Assembly (NCBI RefSeq): GCF_902829295.1
Contig: NZ_CADEPL010000012.1
Span: 1 to 64,000 of the forward strand
Direction of reading: 5' to 3'
From: Vogesella oryzae
Lineage (GTDB): Bacteria > Pseudomonadota > Gammaproteobacteria > Burkholderiales > Chromobacteriaceae
Length of the DNA stretch: 64,000 nucleotides
The translations under genes and the position numbers were made by a program. Positions 61,563 to 64,000 of this stretch are shown piece after piece. How positions within the stretch are numbered: position 1 is the first letter of the stretch; every line of letters begins with the position of its first letter. The notes beneath the pieces are model-generated. The model saw only the letters and a program-made list of their open reading frames with translations, searched no databases and was not told the DNA's origin.

Positions 61563-62810
61563 TTAGCGGGGGGCGCGCTTGCCGCCGCGGGCCGGGGCTT
61601 CCTGCCCGGTAGCGGTCAGACCGGCCCACTTCATCACTGCAGCCACTTCCGACTCGTTCAGCTCGTAGTACTGGCCACGCTTCAGGCGCGGTGGCAGGCC
61701 GATATTGCCGAAACGCACGCGGATCAGGCGGCTGACGGTGAGACCGAAGTGTTCGAACATGCGGCGCACTTCGCGGTTGCGGCCTTCGCGGATCACCACG
61801 TTGTACCAGCGGTTGGCGCCGTCTTCGGCACCGCCCTTTTCGCTGACGCGCTGGAACACCGCCGGGCCGTCTTCCAGCTCCACGCCACGGGTCATCTCGC
61901 TCATCTGCTCGCGGGTCAGCTCGCCCAGCACCCGCACCGAGTACTCGCGGTCGAACTCGAAGCTCGGGTGCATCATGCGGTTGGCCAGCTCGCCGCTGGT
62001 GGTGATCAGCAGCAGCCCGGAAGTGTTCACGTCCAGACGGCCGATGGCCACCCAGCGGCTGGATTTGGCCTGCGGCAGACGGTCGAACACGGTGACACGA
62101 CGTTCCGGGTCGTCACGGGTAACGATCTCGCCTTCCTGCTTGTGATACATGATCACGCGCGGCAGACGGTCCGCCCATTTCAGTTTGATGTTGTCGCCCT
62201 TCACCATCACGCGATCGCGCGGGCCGACCTTGTCACCCAGGCTGGCTTTCTTGCCGTTGACGGTGACAAAACCGGCTTCGATCCACTCTTCCATCTCGCG
62301 ACGGGAGCCGACGCCGGACGCAGCCAGCGCCTTCTGCAGGCGTACCGGCTCGATGTCGTCCATATCGACGCGGGTTTCGCGCAGACGCTGCGAGCGGTCA
62401 ACCACCTTCTGGTTCGGTGCGCGCAGAGCCAGCTTCTTGGCGCGCTGCACCTTGCCGCCGGTATGTTCGCGGCGGGCCTTGCCGAATTCGCCGGCCGGCT
62501 GCTCGCCTGCCGGTGCCGGCATGGCGGCATTCTTGTTGCCGAAGCGGCGTTCGTGCTGCACCGGCGCCGGGGCGGTGGCGCCATCGGCACTGCGACGCTT
62601 GGGCGCCGGGGCGGCTGGACCGCGGCTATCGGCGTGGGGAGCACTGCGACCAACGTTGGCCGCCGGCTTGGCGCGCGGCGTTGCCGGCGCGTTCAGCGAA
62701 CTGAGGCCACGCGGGCCACGCGGCGGATGCGGATTACGGGACTGGCCGGATTCCTGGCCACGGACACGCGCCAGCGGCTGGCGCGAATTGTTGCGTTGTC
62801 CTTTAGACAT
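61563..62810 (-). CDS. rluB: 23S rRNA pseudouridine synthase (RluB/RsuA family)
   Basis: 415 residues, longer than E. coli RluB (291) because of a ~150-residue basic, Ala/Pro/Arg-rich N-terminal extension (QESGQSRNPHPPRGPRG, AAPAPKRRSADGATA). The S4 domain (VRLQKALAASGVGSRREMEEWI) follows. The synthase domain has the catalytic Asp in GRLDVNTSGLLLIT and REGRNREVRRMFEHFGL. It modifies U2605-equivalent of 23S rRNA in the family. ATG 62810 follows AGGAAG; an ATG at 62846 is possible. It is preceded by scpB, and the two are adjacent in many Neisseriales. Confidence 0.92.
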   Translation of the reverse strand: MSKGQRNNSRQPLARVRGQESGQSRNPHPPRGPRGLSSLNAPATPRAKPAANVGRSAPHADSRGPAAPAPKRRSADGATAPAPVQHERRFGNKNAAMPAPAGEQPAGEFGKARREHTGGKVQRAKKLALRAPNQKVVDRSQRLRETRVDMDDIEPVRLQKALAASGVGSRREMEEWIEAGFVTVNGKKASLGDKVGPRDRVMVKGDNIKLKWADRLPRVIMYHKQEGEIVTRDDPERRVTVFDRLPQAKSSRWVAIGRLDVNTSGLLLITTSGELANRMMHPSFEFDREYSVRVLGELTREQMSEMTRGVELEDGPAVFQRVSEKGGAEDGANRWYNVVIREGRNREVRRMFEHFGLTVSRLIRVRFGNIGLPPRLKRGQYYELNESEVAAVMKWAGLTATGQEAPARGGKRAPR

Positions 62811-62878
62811 AATGCTTGCTTCTTCCTGATGTAGGGGGTGGCGCATGCCTGCGCGGCGTAACCGTTACGGTATGCCGC

Positions 62879-63481
62879 TCAATCCACCCGGGGCGCCTCA
62901 TCCACGAGGGGCTCTTCTTCGTCCCTTGCCGCCGGGGCCTCGGCAATCACCAGCGTCGACAACTCCGCCAGAGGCGGCAGATCGCGCAGGGTGGCAAAGC
63001 CGAGGTCATCCAGAAACTTGTGCGTGGTCGCATACAGACCGGGACGTCCGGGCACATCCTTGTGCCCGATGACTTCGATCCAGCCCCGCTCCAGCAGGGT
63101 CTGCATCACACTGGTGGACACCGACACACCACGAATGGCTTCGATGTCGCCGCGCGTTACCGGCTGTTTATAGGCAATGATGGCCAGCGTTTCCATCACT
63201 GCCCGCGAGTAACGCGGCGGTTTTTCCGGCGTCAGCCGGTTCAGGTAGGGGGTGAACTCGGCGCGCGCCCGAAAGCGCCAGCCGGAGGCGAGCTTGACCA
63301 GCTCGATGCCCCTGCCCTTCCACGCCTGTTGCACTTCGTCGAGGATGTCATTGATCAGCGCGGCCTTCACGTCCTCGGTGAACAGCTTCTTCAGCTGATG
63401 CACGGTCAGCGGCTCCTGCGCGGTCAGCAGCGCGGTTTCCAGCACGATCTTGAGATAAGCGAGGTCGGTAATGGTCGACAT
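62879..63481 (-). CDS. scpB: Segregation and condensation protein B
   Basis: A winged-helix partner of ScpA in the SMC condensin. 200 residues. [25 protein letters not shown] and [29 protein letters not shown] are strongly conserved; [33 protein letters not shown] completes the second winged helix. It is probably co-transcribed with rluB, 68 nt downstream. scpA is not in the window. Confidence 0.95.
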   Translation of the reverse strand: MSTITDLAYLKIVLETALLTAQEPLTVHQLKKLFTEDVKAALINDILDEVQQAWKGRGIELVKLASGWRFRARAEFTPYLNRLTPEKPPRYSRAVMETLAIIAYKQPVTRGDIEAIRGVSVSTSVMQTLLERGWIEVIGHKDVPGRPGLYATTHKFLDDLGFATLRDLPPLAELSTLVIAEAPAARDEEEPLVDEAPRVD

Positions 63482-63585
63482 GACAGCCCCGAAGCGGGCA
63501 TAACAGAACGGAAGGCGCGGATTTTACACGATTTTTTGCCGGCCAGTGCGGCTTTGCAGCCGCACCGCAGACGGACTGCCTACGC

Positions 63586-63906
63586 TCAGCTACGCGGCGC
63601 CAGCATGATCACCGCCATACCGGCCAGACACAGCCCGACCCCGGCGACATCCCACCAGGTTGGCCGCACGCCATCCACCAGCCACAACCACAGCAGCGCC
63701 ACCGACACATACACCCCGCCATACGCTGCGTAGATGCGGCCGGAGGCATCCGGATGCAGCGTCAGCAGCCAGGCAAACAGCGCGAGACTGGCCGCCGCCG
63801 GCAGCAACAACCACGGTGAAGCACCCTTTTTCAGCCACAACCACGGCAAGTAGCAGCCGAGAATTTCGGCCAGCGCCGTCAGTACGAACAGGCCGAGGGT
63901 GTGCAT
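63586..63906 (-). CDS. YnfA/UPF0060 family small membrane protein
   Basis: 106 residues and four transmembrane helices, as in the small multidrug-resistance-like YnfA family. The start [38 protein letters not shown] has the conserved AEI-GCY; the middle has [23 protein letters not shown] 63906 follows AAAGGA. Transport of cationic compounds is claimed for some YnfA proteins, but the role is not firmly known. Confidence 0.92.
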   Translation of the reverse strand: MHTLGLFVLTALAEILGCYLPWLWLKKGASPWLLLPAAASLALFAWLLTLHPDASGRIYAAYGGVYVSVALLWLWLVDGVRPTWWDVAGVGLCLAGMAVIMLAPRS

Positions 63907-64000
63907 GGAGATTCCTTTCGGTGGTGCGTGTTTTGCGAGGCCCCGGCTGCTAGTCGCCGCGCCCGACTGGCCAACCTTGCCTGCCTGCAAACATCGCCAG

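Overview
The window is a high-GC (mid-60s percent, by eye) chromosomal segment of a betaproteobacterium, most likely order Neisseriales, family Chromobacteriaceae (a Vogesella/Chromobacterium-like genus; the genus is a guess). This rests on the overall protein flavour, the aceA and aceB glyoxylate genes, the minCDE-oxyR arrangement, a PHA phasin, and ubiquinone (coq7) genes. It is mostly housekeeping and metabolic sequence. I see no rRNA, prophage, insertion sequence or CRISPR array. The first ~60 bases are not genomic: they match, with errors, an Illumina Nextera i7 adapter, so the window starts at a contig end inside glpK.

Layout. 61-5692: glycerol catabolism (glpK remnant, glpF, glpD, with glpR further down on the other strand), a family-3 solute-binding protein and a uracil-DNA glycosylase-like protein. 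5831-9225: a lipid kinase, then queC, an unusual three-module queD and queE for queuosine/7-deazaguanine synthesis. 9437-11781: a four-gene bufferin-type RiPP operon (DUF2282 precursor, DUF692 enzyme, DUF2063 partner, DoxX membrane protein) probably used for copper handling. 11848-15067: serB, an atypical PilZ-like protein and a membrane PAS-GGDEF diguanylate cyclase. 15133-24208 (minus): mpl, a NhaD-type antiporter, gloA, and a glyQ-(secreted protein)-glyS-gmhB-plsC-ygjP-like run. 24430-32081: a REC-GGDEF regulator, kbl-tdh threonine catabolism, a cluster of small Lys/His-rich secreted proteins, hemB and a Na+/alanine symporter. 32341-36132: grpE-dnaK-dnaJ with sigma-32-type promoter matches. 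36553-41441: aceA and aceB flanking an amino-acid permease. 41667-49966: a TrpXYZ-like ABC transporter, a SIMPL protein, a GST, a small TrfB-like HTH protein, a Nudix hydrolase, tRNA-Arg and tRNA-Glu, and cysDN. 50205-55982: a second NhaD-type antiporter, coq7, ppa, a flavodoxin-like protein divergent from a LysR regulator, and a phasin with PhaR/PhbF-like operators. 56350-63906: minCDE-oxyR, a PLP aminotransferase divergent from a MarR regulator with palindromic operators, greB, rluB, scpB and a YnfA-like protein.

The most striking feature is not a gene. The 9-mer GTTGGCCGC (reverse GCGGCCAAC; extended form AGGTTGGCCGCA) occurs about 68 times by hand count in 64 kb, against roughly 1-2 expected from base composition. 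It occurs in all three reading frames within genes, and repeatedly as head-to-head inverted pairs between genes, including inside or beside rho-independent terminators. That is the behaviour of a DNA uptake sequence or another genome-wide signature repeat, but the word is unlike the classical Neisseria DUS.
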